Source: Moritella marina ATCC 15381 (GTDB taxonomy: Bacteria; Pseudomonadota; Gammaproteobacteria; Enterobacterales; Moritellaceae). Taken from it: DNA of 64,000 nt. The number at the start of each line of letters is the position of its first letter. Within the stretch, counting starts at the first letter, position 1. This document shows, piece after piece, positions 1 through 9,338 of this stretch. Below the pieces are notes generated by a model. That model made no database searches. It saw only the letters and a list, made by a program, of their open reading frames with translations, and was not told the DNA's origin. Location: positions 2,418,001-2,482,000 of the forward strand of contig NZ_CP044399.1 in NCBI RefSeq assembly GCF_008931805.1, in the 5' to 3' direction. The position numbers and the translations under genes are program-made.

Positions 1-108
1 ACAACCATTAAAAGCATAGTTAAAACCGCTGATGATGCCCTCTATGAAGCGAAATCTTTAGGTCGCGATCAGTGGGTTAGTAAGCCTTATGATATACATC
101 ATAAATGA
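1..108 (+). CDS. GGDEF protein, C-terminal end (partial)
   Basis: The window opens inside a gene read on the plus strand, ending at TGA 106-108. The 35 visible codons include ADDALYEAKSLGRD, which matches the last helix of GGDEF (diguanylate cyclase) domains, where an AD-ALYxAK-xGR-N/D pattern closes the fold. The protein therefore probably makes c-di-GMP, but the GGEEF active-site motif and any sensor domain lie outside the window. A 9-bp inverted repeat follows the stop. The assignment rests on a short tail and is fairly, not fully, secure. Confidence 0.7.
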   Translation, partial: TTIKSIVKTADDALYEAKSLGRDQWVSKPYDIHHK

Positions 109-129
109 TACGTTAGCATAGTCGTATAC

Positions 130-180
130 GTTGCAGTGCTAATCTATATAGATTATTCCCACATAGATCGACACTGCAAC
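130..180. terminator. Inverted repeat between convergent genes
   Basis: GTTGCAGTG (130-138) is the exact complement of CACTGCAAC (172-180). The intervening 33 bases contain a second small palindrome, AATCTATATAGATT. It sits between the end of the GGDEF gene and the convergent secreted-protein gene, so it may act as a two-way terminator. There is no clear T run, which lowers confidence. Confidence 0.4.
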
Positions 181-251
181 TCTCATACATCGCAAGGAAA
201 TAGTCTTTATTGTTCATTATGGTCTCAACCCTAGAACTGATAATAAGGCAT

Positions 252-716
252 TTAGAAATACGTAAACTCTTCTTCCTCAAAGGGTGGTAGATAACCTATA
301 TATTTATCTCCGGAAAAGTCTTTGCACTCTACGTCAGCTAATAAATCGTCATTTTTAACAACATACACACCAGCGGTTTCGATATACTCTCGGCTTCCAT
401 CGTCAAGCCATTCACCACTGACCCCACTCGAGTAAACAATATATTTATATTTACCGTTAGCAAAGGTCAACTGGCCCCGACCACCGCCACTGTAACTGAT
501 ACGGCTAAAATGAACGGCTGATTCGAGTTCTAATTCGATCTTATTTAATTGTCCAAAACGGTAAATCACCGTGCGTTCATTGGCTGAGCACACTGATATG
601 CTTTTCACGCCAACACGACAGCTAAACGACGTCTTTTCACTGGGTAAACAAAGATTATCAGCAATTGCAACGGGACTACTTAACAGACCCAGGACACATA
701 ACATTAACTTTTTCAT
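252..716 (-). CDS. Small exported protein of unknown function
   Basis: This encodes 154 residues from the ATG at 716. The reading frame is open further upstream, but the segment beginning MKKLMLCVLGLL...AIADN is a typical signal peptide with an AxA-like cleavage site, so I place the start there. The mature part has three cysteines near its N-terminus (CLPS, SCRV, SVCS) and one near the C-terminus (VECK). It is rich in beta-prone and aromatic residues and ends in an acidic patch, FEEEEF. I do not recognise a named family. It is probably periplasmic or secreted. It converges on the GGDEF gene and is unlinked to yddG by spacing. Confidence 0.6.
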   Translation of the reverse strand: MKKLMLCVLGLLSSPVAIADNLCLPSEKTSFSCRVGVKSISVCSANERTVIYRFGQLNKIELELESAVHFSRISYSGGGRGQLTFANGKYKYIVYSSGVSGEWLDDGSREYIETAGVYVVKNDDLLADVECKDFSGDKYIGYLPPFEEEEFTYF

Positions 717-875
717 CAAAATTAACCAAGGTAGAGAGAACAATGCAGCAAAGCAAGTGTATATCAAAGACGATTTATAGCATGTTGAGTGAGCGTTTAG
801 TGTAAGAGGGTGTAAGCGCTGGCAAGGCACAACCTAGTTATGTATCCATACTGCAATGGCATATAGAGAATGGCA

Positions 876-1067
876 TTACATGGGTACATCTCCAAGCTCC
901 TTAATTTCATACAGCTCAGATTCACCATGTACTAATATTGCTGCCGTTTTTGTCACTTGCTCAGCCTGAGTAGCTGACGCGATGTGGATCACCATGCTGT
1001 TATTTTTGAGAATGTTGGTGAATGTATCTTTGTTATCACCATTAGGTTTTTTTACCAAGCGATTCAT
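876..1067 (-). CDS. Short ORF translationally coupled to yddG
   Basis: A 63-codon frame begins at ATG 1067-1065, which shares its A with the yddG stop (TGATG). It runs to TAA at 876-878. The product begins [12 protein letters not shown] and ends KELGDVPM. It is hydrophilic, with no signal peptide or membrane segment. A stop/start overlap of this kind usually marks translational re-initiation, so it may be a real small gene downstream of the exporter. I recognise no family. Alternatively it is a decayed remnant, since the same frame stays open upstream inside yddG without coding for anything obvious. Confidence 0.4.
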   Translation of the reverse strand: MNRLVKKPNGDNKDTFTNILKNNSMVIHIASATQAEQVTKTAAILVHGESELYEIKELGDVPM

Positions 1068-1954
1068 CAAGACTTTTCTCGTGTTAACCACCAGCAGATT
1101 AACGAAGCGACAGTCACCATCACCACGCCTTGCCAAAACTTGGTCGTCAATTCTATATTCAGTATCATTGCCGCAAAGAATGTCGATAAGATCGGCGTGA
1201 AATACGACAACGTCGCCAAAAAAACCATATTCCCGCCGAGAATACCAATATTCCATAGCGCATAACCACTGCCCATGACTATGCCGGCAAGCAACAAATC
1301 AAACGTCGCCTCGGTAGTAAATTCCATCGCAGGTTCATTACTGATTAAATACTTGATCCACAGCGCTATCGCTGTACCAATAAAGAACCAAGTAATACCA
1401 TTCATACCGTTAGCCAGTTTTTTGGTGATATTGCAATAAAATGCCCAAATAAAGGCACCAAAAAAAGCCATCGAATAACTCGTAGGATTAGTCGCGATAT
1501 TACTACTTAGCTGACTAATGGAAATGCCCTCATCGCCACCGACCGTCCAGGCCACGCCAAAAAACGACAGCGCAATAGCAGGATACAATAATTTGTTCAC
1601 TGGCTTATGGCTCATAAATACCGCCATTAGCACAGTCAACGAAGGCCATAGGTAATTAATCACTCCCATCTCTACCGCCTGGGTGCGATCGTTTGCCATT
1701 CCCAGTGCTAAAGACAAGCAAATTTCATAACTCACAAATAAACCACCACCAATCAGGAGATAGCGTGGAGGGAAAAGCTTCAGCTTAGGCGCGCCTAAAA
1801 ATACCCACAAGAATACCGAACTGACAGTATAAATCATGGCAGCGCCACCAATCGGGCCTAACTGCTCTGCCACGTTACGAATAAGCCCTACAATAGTGCT
1901 CCACAATAAAATAGCTAAGCAGCCTGCGAGGGTAAATTTATGGGTGTTAATCAA
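1067..1954 (-). CDS. yddG: Aromatic amino acid exporter, DMT superfamily
   Basis: This 295-residue protein of the EamA/DMT superfamily matches E. coli YddG (293 aa) along its whole length. Shared motifs are [12 protein letters not shown] near the N-terminus, [35 protein letters not shown]-like and [12 protein letters not shown]. YddG exports aromatic amino acids through the inner membrane using ten helices. The start is TTG at 1954, whose last two bases lie in the TGA stop of the upstream HD-GYP gene (TTGA overlap), so translation looks coupled to that broken gene. A 63-codon ORF overlaps its own stop. Identity is secure; substrate range is inferred from the family. Confidence 0.88.
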   Translation of the reverse strand: MINTHKFTLAGCLAILLWSTIVGLIRNVAEQLGPIGGAAMIYTVSSVFLWVFLGAPKLKLFPPRYLLIGGGLFVSYEICLSLALGMANDRTQAVEMGVINYLWPSLTVLMAVFMSHKPVNKLLYPAIALSFFGVAWTVGGDEGISISQLSSNIATNPTSYSMAFFGAFIWAFYCNITKKLANGMNGITWFFIGTAIALWIKYLISNEPAMEFTTEATFDLLLAGIVMGSGYALWNIGILGGNMVFLATLSYFTPILSTFFAAMILNIELTTKFWQGVVMVTVASLICWWLTREKS

Positions 1955-4822
1955 GCGATAACCTTTTGCTTAGTAATCAATGAATCGTCATCGATTGCCG
2001 GGAGATAAATACCTCGAATACTATCAATATCAACAATATCAATCTGCTGCTCTGTTAAATATTCGGTTGCGTATTGACTGTATACGCCAGTCGTTAGGAA
2101 CAAGTCAAATAATTCCTGATCTAGGTGTTTATCTTTTACCATATTAGCCATAATTTTTAGCGCTAAACTTAACGGTTTTGCCTCTTTGTACGGACGGTCC
2201 GATGCAGTTAACGCCTCAAACACATCTGCCACCGCAATAATACGACCTTGCAATGGGATCTCTTCTCCAGCTAATTCCAAAGGATAGCCTTTACCGTCAA
2301 TACGTTCATGATGACTACCGGCAATAATCGGCACATTCTTTAAATGTTCAGGATATGGCAGTTGATCTAACATCATATAAGTTTGCACTATATGCTCATT
2401 AATATTGTAACGATCTTCCGCTGTTAACGTGCCCGCTTTAATACCTAGATTGTATAGCTCGCCGCGATTATATTGATATTCCGGCTGCTTAATCTTAAAG
2501 TCGCGCAGACCATTAACGGGTAATTTTTTCTTCTCATCCCAAGCATAAAAATGTTCAATTTTGTTAGTGAGAACAGTTTCAATAACGGGTAATGTTTGTG
2601 CTGTTTTTTTCACTTTTTCTTGGCGAGAAATACCAATATCATCCGGTAAGGTACGTAACCAAGTACGTTGCGCGAGTTTATCCAAACGTGCAATTTTATC
2701 ATCCGCCATAAATTCACTGCCGAGATTACACTCTGCAACAAAAGCAAACTCACTTTCTAGTGTTCGCTGCAATTGCTCACAATGCATTCTTGCCTGTCGC
2801 TTATCAGCACCTTCAAGCACAGCTTCTAAATAACCTATTTCGGCATCCCGTTTCAGCACTTCATAGCGCATTCTTACTTCATGAATACGATCGTAGACAG
2901 TTTCTAATTTCGTCGATTTATCCATAATAAAGTCTGGTGTGGAGACTTTACCGCAGTCATGTAACCAAGCGGCCAGCAGCAATTCTTCCCATTGCTTCTT
3001 GTCCATCTTAAAGCCAGAAAACACGCCCTTATCCGCCACCATTTTTTCAGCCAACATTTGCGTTAACTCCGGCACTCGCTTGCAATGTTCACCGGTATAA
3101 GCAGATTTAACATCTACCGCGCTGGCAGTCATCATCGCAAAAGCATGAAATAAATTGGTTTGTGCTTCAGCTGTTTCTAAGTGTTCTAATACCAGCTCAT
3201 TAAAACCAATAAACTCTTGTACAAATGCAAGTCGACCACGAATATCAGCATTCACTTTGTCGTTAAAGCAAATCAATAGCGCACCGGTATTTTGCTTGTT
3301 GCGATTAAACAACGGCATCATAAAACCAGCCTGGTGTTGCGTTGATAACCTTGTTATTTCACTTGAGTTCAACTCATATATCGATTGTTGAAAAGCAGCA
3401 GGGGTACTATCGAACAGTGCTTGTAAGTTCAGCTGGCCATAACCTCCAATTTTAGCCGCTAATGAAAACTCACCGCGAGACTGCAAGGAATTAGTAAACA
3501 ACAAGCAATCATCTGATTTCAAAATATCTTGCACCTGCGATACCAATGACGATGACATCTCTTCTGGCGCGGTTGAACGTGCAACCTGCTTTAGGTTTTC
3601 AATAAAGTTAAATAGCACTGCTTCCATCATTAACATGGTTTCGTTTATTTGATCTATCTCTGTAATACCAGAGCTTTTATATGTGCGCCTTTTAAAACTA
3701 AAGCGCTGTATATCTTTCAATGATTTAGCCAGAAACGTCAACGGACGAACCACATGGCGAGTCGCAATGATCACAATCAATAGCGATAACACCACTACGG
3801 CTAAAGAGATCAACAATAAATCATTATAAAAATCATTGGAATCCGCTAACACCGATTCTAACGAAACGACATTAACCAGATATAGAATTTCATATTCACT
3901 CATCACCATTGGGGTAATGATTAACTGCCACTCTTGTCCTTGCCAGTCAATACGACGGCTTTCACCATCAGATCTATTCACATGACTTAAATTTGAAATA
4001 AACGCTTTTAATCCCAGATCCTGTAATACTATTTTTTTACTCGGATCATCTGCTTTAATGATTTGATTACTTGCTAATAGACTTTCTTTCGCCGTAAACA
4101 AGTATATTTTAGAATCCGCTGAATAGGCCATCTCAGCCATGACATCATCAAGTGAATCAAGTGTAAAATCAGCAGCTATAACACTGTTACCATCGAGTGA
4201 ACGACGCGAAAAAGTAATACCAAAATGTTTGAAAAAATAAAAGTAATACGGTTCGGTGACATTAATATCGCCACCCTGCTCGGTTTCAATAAACCAAGGT
4301 CTAACCCGTGGATCATAGTTGTCGTTATCATAAAGAAACTCGGTAATGACCAACATATTTCGATCAAAGAAAATACGAGTTTGCTCGCCATTAAATTGAT
4401 TATAATCGACCATGATCACTGAATGTTCAGGCGCGCTTAACCGCCCACGATCACTTGCATTATATAGGTCTCACCACAAAAGAGTTACCGTTTTCATCGC
4501 CAAAATACAATGTCGATAAATGTGGACTTTTAGCTAATATTTTCGCTAACGTTCCTAGCCAGACACGGTCTTTAACATCCAATTTAGAATGGACAAAATC
4601 GGTAAATGCTAAGGTATCAAGCAAGGTAGCCAAAGGTGTACCTAACAATCCAATCCGGCCAGTCAGCGCTTCAGCATGACTTGCCACTATATCTTCAGAA
4701 AGGCTGGTCGTGACTTCACGTGAATGATTAATGCTGACTCTAATTAGCGCTATGCTCAGCAATAAGATGATAGCGACACAAACCGCAGTGATAAACGCTC
4801 TAAAAGAGAGTGATTTTTTCAT
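1951..4822 (-). pseudogene. HD-GYP sensor phosphodiesterase, copy A, frameshifted
   Basis: This is a near-identical copy of the intact gene at 6273-9134, broken near 4470 where it carries (TA)3 against (TA)4 in the intact copy. The 2-bp loss ends the first frame after 120 codons (TAG at 4460). The remaining 822 codons are open from a GTG at 4419. The two pieces together cover an N-terminal membrane anchor, a Cache-like extracytoplasmic domain, a second helix, HAMP, GAF-like and HD-GYP domains. The last residues differ from copy B ([20 protein letters not shown]). The stop overlaps the yddG start. It is either a pseudogene or a slippage-switchable gene. The C-terminal piece alone would keep the HD-GYP domain but lose the first membrane helix. 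Confidence 0.8.
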
Positions 4823-4823
4823 A
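2005..4823. repeat. 2.8-kb direct repeat, left copy
   Basis: This covers nearly the whole HD-GYP gene and matches 6315-9135 with an offset of 4310 bp, becoming 4312 bp beyond the TA-run indel. Mismatches are scattered and clustered, for example near 2040-2120, 2590-2640 and 3340-3610, while the segment 3640-4823 is almost identical. Sequence outside the coding region is unrelated, which suggests repeated gene conversion between the copies rather than a very recent whole-locus duplication. Confidence 0.9.
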
Positions 4824-4878
4824 ATTAAATACTCAACAGTTGTAAATTCTGGTATTAAATAAGAATAAATCGCGCCTT

Positions 4879-4910
4879 AAAAAATGCCGTACACCTTAAG
4901 TGACGGCATT
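4879..4910 (-). terminator. Rho-independent terminator after the tpx pair
   Basis: On the minus strand an AATGCCGT...ACGGCATT stem (4903-4910 with 4883-4890), extended by a short inner stem, is followed by six T (4884-4879). It lies just past the stop of the exported Tpx paralogue and before HD-GYP copy A, so it should end the tpx transcript. Confidence 0.8.
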
Positions 4911-4959
4911 GCTCAATAACAAAACTAAATTGATTCGTTATCTCATAAAACAGAGTATG

Positions 4960-5565
4960 TTATAGGCGACTTTGCGCGACCTTAATTGCAGCTTCTAAAT
5001 CAGGAATTGTCGTCAACTCAGGTACGCGCTGAAGATAAATAATCTGATTGTTCTTATCAACCACGATGATGCTACGTGTTAACAGACCAAGTTGCTTGAT
5101 CAATGAACCCGTTTTTAGACCAAATTTATGATCTAAAGAATCCGATAAGTAAGTCACACCATCAAGGTCATGTTCCTTGATAAAGCGTTGTTGAGCAAAA
5201 GGTGTGTCAGCACTAAGTGCGTAAAATTCAATACCTTTCAACTCATCATGAGATTGCACATAATTTGAAAGATCGACGGCTTGCTGTACACATACAGGTG
5301 TATCTACCGACGTCAAAATACTATAAATTTTGATATTTTCACTTTCAGCACTGGTATCGTAAGACGTTAAGTCAGATGTCATCAACTGCACAGATGGCAT
5401 AAATGCACCCACTTTCAGTGCATTACCCGTCAAATCAAACTTATTTTTTTGCTCTAGAGTTACAACTTGACCTGCACCAAAGCTCGCATTTTCTTTCGTT
5501 GTTTCAAACTGTGCAAAAGCACTCACCGAGACAATAGAAGATAATAATATCGCTATTTTTTTCAT
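4960..5565 (-). CDS. Exported thiol peroxidase-like protein, single cysteine
   Basis: A 201-residue peroxiredoxin of the Tpx type with a clear signal peptide (MKKIAILLSS...AFAQF), so it is periplasmic. The peroxidatic motif TSVDTPVC is intact (C92), and the arginine of the LLTRSIIVVD strand matches the conserved active-site Arg of Tpx. The resolving cysteine of atypical 2-Cys Tpx proteins (RFCG in the neighbour) is replaced by isoleucine (RFIK, I129). The mature protein has no other cysteine. It starts one base after the tpx stop (TAATATG) with its ribosome site inside tpx, so the two are co-translated. It probably reduces peroxides in the periplasm using an external thiol donor; that role is inferred. 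Confidence 0.88.
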   Translation of the reverse strand: MKKIAILLSSIVSVSAFAQFETTKENASFGAGQVVTLEQKNKFDLTGNALKVGAFMPSVQLMTSDLTSYDTSAESENIKIYSILTSVDTPVCVQQAVDLSNYVQSHDELKGIEFYALSADTPFAQQRFIKEHDLDGVTYLSDSLDHKFGLKTGSLIKQLGLLTRSIIVVDKNNQIIYLQRVPELTTIPDLEAAIKVAQSRL

Positions 5566-5566
5566 A

Positions 5567-6067
5567 TTATTTACCTAAAACAGCAATAGCAGCTTCGTAG
5601 TTTGCTTCATCTGTTATCTCAGATACTAATTCACAATGAACCACTTTACCGTCTTCATTCAAAACGATAACAGCACGAGTCGCAAGTCCAGCAAGCGCGC
5701 CTTCATTAAGGTTAACACCATAATCTTCTGTGAACGTTGGCGAACGGAAGAAAGAAGCAGTTTTAACACCTTCGATACCTTCAGAACCACAAAAACGGCT
5801 TGTTGCAAACGGTAGATCAGCTGAAATACAAAGTACAGTTACATTGTTGATTCCCGCTGCTTTTTCATTAAAAGCACGTACGCTTGTAGCACAAACGGGT
5901 GTATCGATGCTTGGAAAAATGTTTAGCACAACCTGCTGACCTTTTAGGCTATCAAGGCTTAACTCGCTAAGATCTGCAGCACAAAGCGTGAAGCTTGGTG
6001 CAGCTTGACCAACTTGTGGAAAAGTACCTGATACTGAAACAGCAGTTCCTTGGAAAGTAATCGACAT
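5567..6067 (-). CDS. tpx: Thiol peroxidase (atypical 2-Cys peroxiredoxin)
   Basis: This 166-residue cytoplasmic Tpx reduces alkyl hydroperoxides and H2O2 using thioredoxin. It aligns throughout with E. coli Tpx. The peroxidatic cysteine is C59 in FPSIDTPVC, the resolving cysteine is C93 in SRFCGSEG, and the substrate-binding arginine lies in GLATRAVIVL. The start at 6067 (MSITFQG) is preferred over an in-frame codon four residues earlier because GAGG lies about 6 bases upstream. It is first in a two-gene operon with an exported paralogue, and an FNR-type palindrome lies about 65 bp upstream. Both genes lie between the HD-GYP repeats. Confidence 0.95.
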   Translation of the reverse strand: MSITFQGTAVSVSGTFPQVGQAAPSFTLCAADLSELSLDSLKGQQVVLNIFPSIDTPVCATSVRAFNEKAAGINNVTVLCISADLPFATSRFCGSEGIEGVKTASFFRSPTFTEDYGVNLNEGALAGLATRAVIVLNEDGKVVHCELVSEITDEANYEAAIAVLGK

Positions 6068-6124
6068 TGTAAACCTCATTATTATAATTTAATTAGCGCA
6101 TTAAAATCTGCGCTATAATTTTTA

Positions 6125-6138
6125 TTGATCTAGATCAA
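6125..6138. promoter_or_regulatory. FNR-type palindrome upstream of tpx
   Basis: TTGATCTAGATCAA is an exact match to the FNR consensus TTGAT-N4-ATCAA and is a perfect palindrome. On the minus strand a TATAGC (6112-6117) lies 15 bases downstream of its first TTGATC, so the box may overlap a -35 element, a position more typical of repression than class II activation. The transcription start is not known. Confidence 0.6.
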
Positions 6139-6272
6139 CTTTTGAAGCCGACAATCTACCATAAAGATATTTATAGAAAAGCAAGTTAATGTAAGGGTGA
6201 GTCAGTTTACGTAAGCATTTGTAAACCTACGTAAATCGCCGAGCGTCAACTGAAGTACAGATACAGATACTT

Positions 6273-9134
6273 TTATTGCTCCAGAATAGAGCTACTCTGT
6301 TCCGACATAGCAAAATAAATACCTCGAATACTATCAATATCAACAACATCAATCTGCTGCTCTGTTAAATATTCGGTTGCGTATTGATTGTATACGCCAG
6401 TCGTTAAAAATAAGTCAAATAATTCCCGATCTAGGTGTTTATCTTTTACCATATTCGCCATAATTTTCAGCGCTAAACTTAACGGTTTTGCCTCTTTGTA
6501 CGGACGGTCCGATGCAGTTAACGCCTCAAACACATCAGCCACCGCAATAATACGACCTTGCAATGGGATCTCTTCCCCAGCCAATTCCAATGGATAACCT
6601 TTACCGTCAATACGTTCATGATGACTACCGGCAATAATCGGCACATTCTTTAAATGCTCTGGGTATGGCAGTTGATCCAGCATCATATAAGTTTGCACTA
6701 TATGCTCATTAATATTGTAACGATCTTCCGCTGTTAACGTGCCCGCTTTAATACCAAGATTGTATAACTCGCCGCGATTATATTGATATTCCGGCTGCTT
6801 AATCTTAAAGTCGCGTAGACCATTAACGGGTAGTTTCTTCTTCTCATCCCAAGCATACAAATGTTCAATTTTGTTAGTGAGAACAGTTTCAATTGCAGGT
6901 AATGTTTGCGCTATTTTTTTCATTTTTTCTTGGTGTGAAATACCAATATCATCCGGTAAGGTACGTAACCAAGTACGTTGCGCGAGTTTATCCAAACGTG
7001 CAATTTTATCATCCGCCATAAATTCACTGCCGAGATTACACTCTGCAACAAAAGCAAACTCACTTTCTAGTGTTCGCTGCAATTGCTCACAATGCATTCT
7101 TGCCTGTCGCTTATCAGCACCTTCAAGCACAGCTTCTAAATAACCTATTTCGGCATCCCGTTTCAGCACTTCATAGCGCATTCTTACTTCATGAATACGA
7201 TCGTAGACAGTTTCTAATTTCGTCGATTTATCCATAATAAAGTCTGGTGTGGAGACTTTACCGCAGTCATGTAACCAAGCGGCCAGCAGCAATTCTTCCC
7301 ATTGCTTCTTGTCCATCTTAAAGCCAGAAAACACGCCCTTATCCGCCACCATTTTTTCAGCCAACATTTGCGTTAACTCCGGCACTCGCTTGCAATGTTC
7401 ACCGGTATAAGCAGATTTAACATCTACCGCGCTGGCAGTCATCATCACAAAAGCATGAAATAAATTGGTTTGTGCTTCAGCTGTTTCTAAGTGTTCTAAT
7501 ACCAGCTCATTAAAACCAATAAACTCTTGTACAAATGCAAGTCGACCACGAATATCAGCATTCACTTTGTCGTTAAAGCAAATCAATAGCGCACCGGTAT
7601 TTTGCTTGTTGCGATTAAACAACGGCATCATAAAACCAGCCTGGTGTTGCGTTGATAGCCGTATCATTTCATTTTGACTTAGCTCATATATCGATTGTTG
7701 AAAAGCAGCTGGGGTACTATCGTACAGAGCTTGTAAATTCATCTGACCATAACCACCAATTTTAGCCGCTAATGAAAACTCACCGCGAGACTGCAAGGAA
7801 TTAGTAAACAACAAGCAATCATCTGATTTTAAAATGTCTTGAACCTGCGATACCAAAGATAATGACATCTCTTCTGGCGCCGTTGATCGCGCAACCTGCT
7901 TTAGATTTTCGATAAAGTTAAAGAGTACTTCTTCCATCATCAACATGGTTTCGTTTATTTGATCTATCTCTGTAATACCAGAGCTTTTATATGTGCGCCT
8001 TTTAAAACTAAAGCGCTGTATATCTTTCAATGATTTAGCCAGAAACGTCAACGGACGAACCACATGGCGAGTCGCAATGATCACAATCAATAGCGATAAC
8101 ACCACTACGGCTAAAGAGATCAACAATAAATCATTATAAAAATCATTGGAATCCGCTAACACCGACTCTAACGAAACGACATTAACCAGATATAGAATTT
8201 CATATTCACTCATCACCATTGGGGTAATGATTAACTGCCACTCTTGTCCTTGCCAGTCAATACGACGGCTTTCACCATCAGATCTATTCACATGACTTAA
8301 ATTTGAAATAAACGCTTTTAATCCCAGATCCTGTAATACTATTTTTTTACTCGGATCATCTGCTTTAATGATTTGATTGCTTGCTAATAGACTTTCTTTC
8401 GCCGTAAACAAGTATATTTTAGAATCCGCTGAATAGGCCATCTCAGCCATGACATCATCAAGTGAATCAAGTGTAAAATCAGCAGCTATAACACTGTTAC
8501 CATCGAGTGAACGACGCGAAAAAGTAATACCAAAATGTTTGAAAAAATAAAAGTAATACGGTTCGGTGACATTAATATCGCCACCCTGCTCGGTTTCAAT
8601 AAACCAAGGTCTAACCCGTGGATCATAGTTGTCGTTATCATAAAGAAACTCGGTAATGACCAACATATTTCGATCAAAGAAAATACGAGTTTGCTCGCCA
8701 TTAAATTGATTATAATCGACCATGATCACTGAATGTTCAGGCGCGCTTAACCGCCCACGATCACTTGCATTATATATAGGTCTCACCACAAAAGAGTTAC
8801 CGTTTTCATCGCCAAAATACAATGTCGATAAATGTGGACTTTTAGCTAATATTTTCGCTAACGTCCCTAGCCAGACACGGTCTTTAACATCCAATTTAGA
8901 ATGGACAAAATCGGTAAATGCTAAGGTATCAAGCAAGGTAGCCAAAGGTGTACCTAACAATCCAATCCGGCCAGTCAGCGCTTCAGCATGACTTGCCACT
9001 ATATCTTCAGAAAGGCTGGTCGTGACTTCACGTGAATGATTAATGCTGACTCTAATTAGCGCTATGCTCAGCAATAAGATGATAGCGACACAAACCGCAG
9101 TGATAAACGCTCTAAAAGAGAGTGATTTTTTCAT
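6273..9134 (-). CDS. Membrane HD-GYP phosphodiesterase with Cache, HAMP and GAF-like regions, copy B
   Basis: This 953-residue sensor protein is predicted to hydrolyse c-di-GMP. A membrane helix lies at about 12-30, followed by a Cache-like periplasmic region ([21 protein letters not shown]) to about 300. A second helix follows ([19 protein letters not shown]), then HAMP ([13 protein letters not shown]), a GAF-like region, and an HD-GYP domain with HD at 622-623 and [11 protein letters not shown] from 838. About 215 residues separate these two motifs against roughly 60 in RpfG-type proteins, so the catalytic fold carries a long charged insertion. The start is ATG 9134 with GAGCG upstream. It is a near-identical intact twin of the frameshifted gene at 1951-4822. 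Catalysis is inferred from motifs. Confidence 0.9.
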   Translation of the reverse strand: MKKSLSFRAFITAVCVAIILLLSIALIRVSINHSREVTTSLSEDIVASHAEALTGRIGLLGTPLATLLDTLAFTDFVHSKLDVKDRVWLGTLAKILAKSPHLSTLYFGDENGNSFVVRPIYNASDRGRLSAPEHSVIMVDYNQFNGEQTRIFFDRNMLVITEFLYDNDNYDPRVRPWFIETEQGGDINVTEPYYFYFFKHFGITFSRRSLDGNSVIAADFTLDSLDDVMAEMAYSADSKIYLFTAKESLLASNQIIKADDPSKKIVLQDLGLKAFISNLSHVNRSDGESRRIDWQGQEWQLIITPMVMSEYEILYLVNVVSLESVLADSNDFYNDLLLISLAVVVLSLLIVIIATRHVVRPLTFLAKSLKDIQRFSFKRRTYKSSGITEIDQINETMLMMEEVLFNFIENLKQVARSTAPEEMSLSLVSQVQDILKSDDCLLFTNSLQSRGEFSLAAKIGGYGQMNLQALYDSTPAAFQQSIYELSQNEMIRLSTQHQAGFMMPLFNRNKQNTGALLICFNDKVNADIRGRLAFVQEFIGFNELVLEHLETAEAQTNLFHAFVMMTASAVDVKSAYTGEHCKRVPELTQMLAEKMVADKGVFSGFKMDKKQWEELLLAAWLHDCGKVSTPDFIMDKSTKLETVYDRIHEVRMRYEVLKRDAEIGYLEAVLEGADKRQARMHCEQLQRTLESEFAFVAECNLGSEFMADDKIARLDKLAQRTWLRTLPDDIGISHQEKMKKIAQTLPAIETVLTNKIEHLYAWDEKKKLPVNGLRDFKIKQPEYQYNRGELYNLGIKAGTLTAEDRYNINEHIVQTYMMLDQLPYPEHLKNVPIIAGSHHERIDGKGYPLELAGEEIPLQGRIIAVADVFEALTASDRPYKEAKPLSLALKIMANMVKDKHLDRELFDLFLTTGVYNQYATEYLTEQQIDVVDIDSIRGIYFAMSEQSSSILEQ

Positions 9135-9135
9135 A
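6315..9135. repeat. 2.8-kb direct repeat, right copy
   Basis: This is the intact partner of the repeat at 2005-4823, in the same orientation. The two copies flank the tpx pair, so homologous recombination between them would delete or duplicate a 4.3-kb unit carrying both peroxidases. The last 13 codons and the upstream region are unlike those of the left copy. Confidence 0.9.
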
Positions 9136-9260
9136 GCTAAACGCTCAATAATGGTAAATTAAAGGTATTAATAAGAAGGTTTTAATGTGAGCAATAAATC
9201 ACTCACATTCATCAAGCGGTATTTTAAATCTTTACGGATAACGCATGTTAATTATCTAAT

Positions 9261-9292
9261 AAAGGTGCCGTATTCGAACATACAGCACCTTT
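9261..9292 (-). terminator. Hairpin downstream of nhaC
   Basis: AAAGGTGC (9261-9268) pairs exactly with GCACCTTT (9285-9292), with further inner pairing GTAT/ATAC around TTCGAA. It lies between the nhaC stop and HD-GYP copy B. No strong T run follows on the minus strand, so termination may be weak. Confidence 0.5.
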
Positions 9293-9314
9293 AATTAGCG
9301 ATATTAGATAACAA

Positions 9315-9338
9315 CTAACGACTAACGACTAACGACTA
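9315..9338. repeat. Heptanucleotide tandem repeat at the nhaC stop
   Basis: Three full CTAACGA units and a partial fourth. On the minus strand this reads TAG-TCGTTAG-TCGTTAG, so the true stop is the first TAG and the 7-bp period places further stop codons in other frames. Confidence 0.8.

Noticed and set aside
876-1256. Full 126-codon ORF around the end of yddG
   Set aside because: The first half overlaps yddG in another frame and looks non-coding; only the part from ATG 1067 is kept as a possible small gene.
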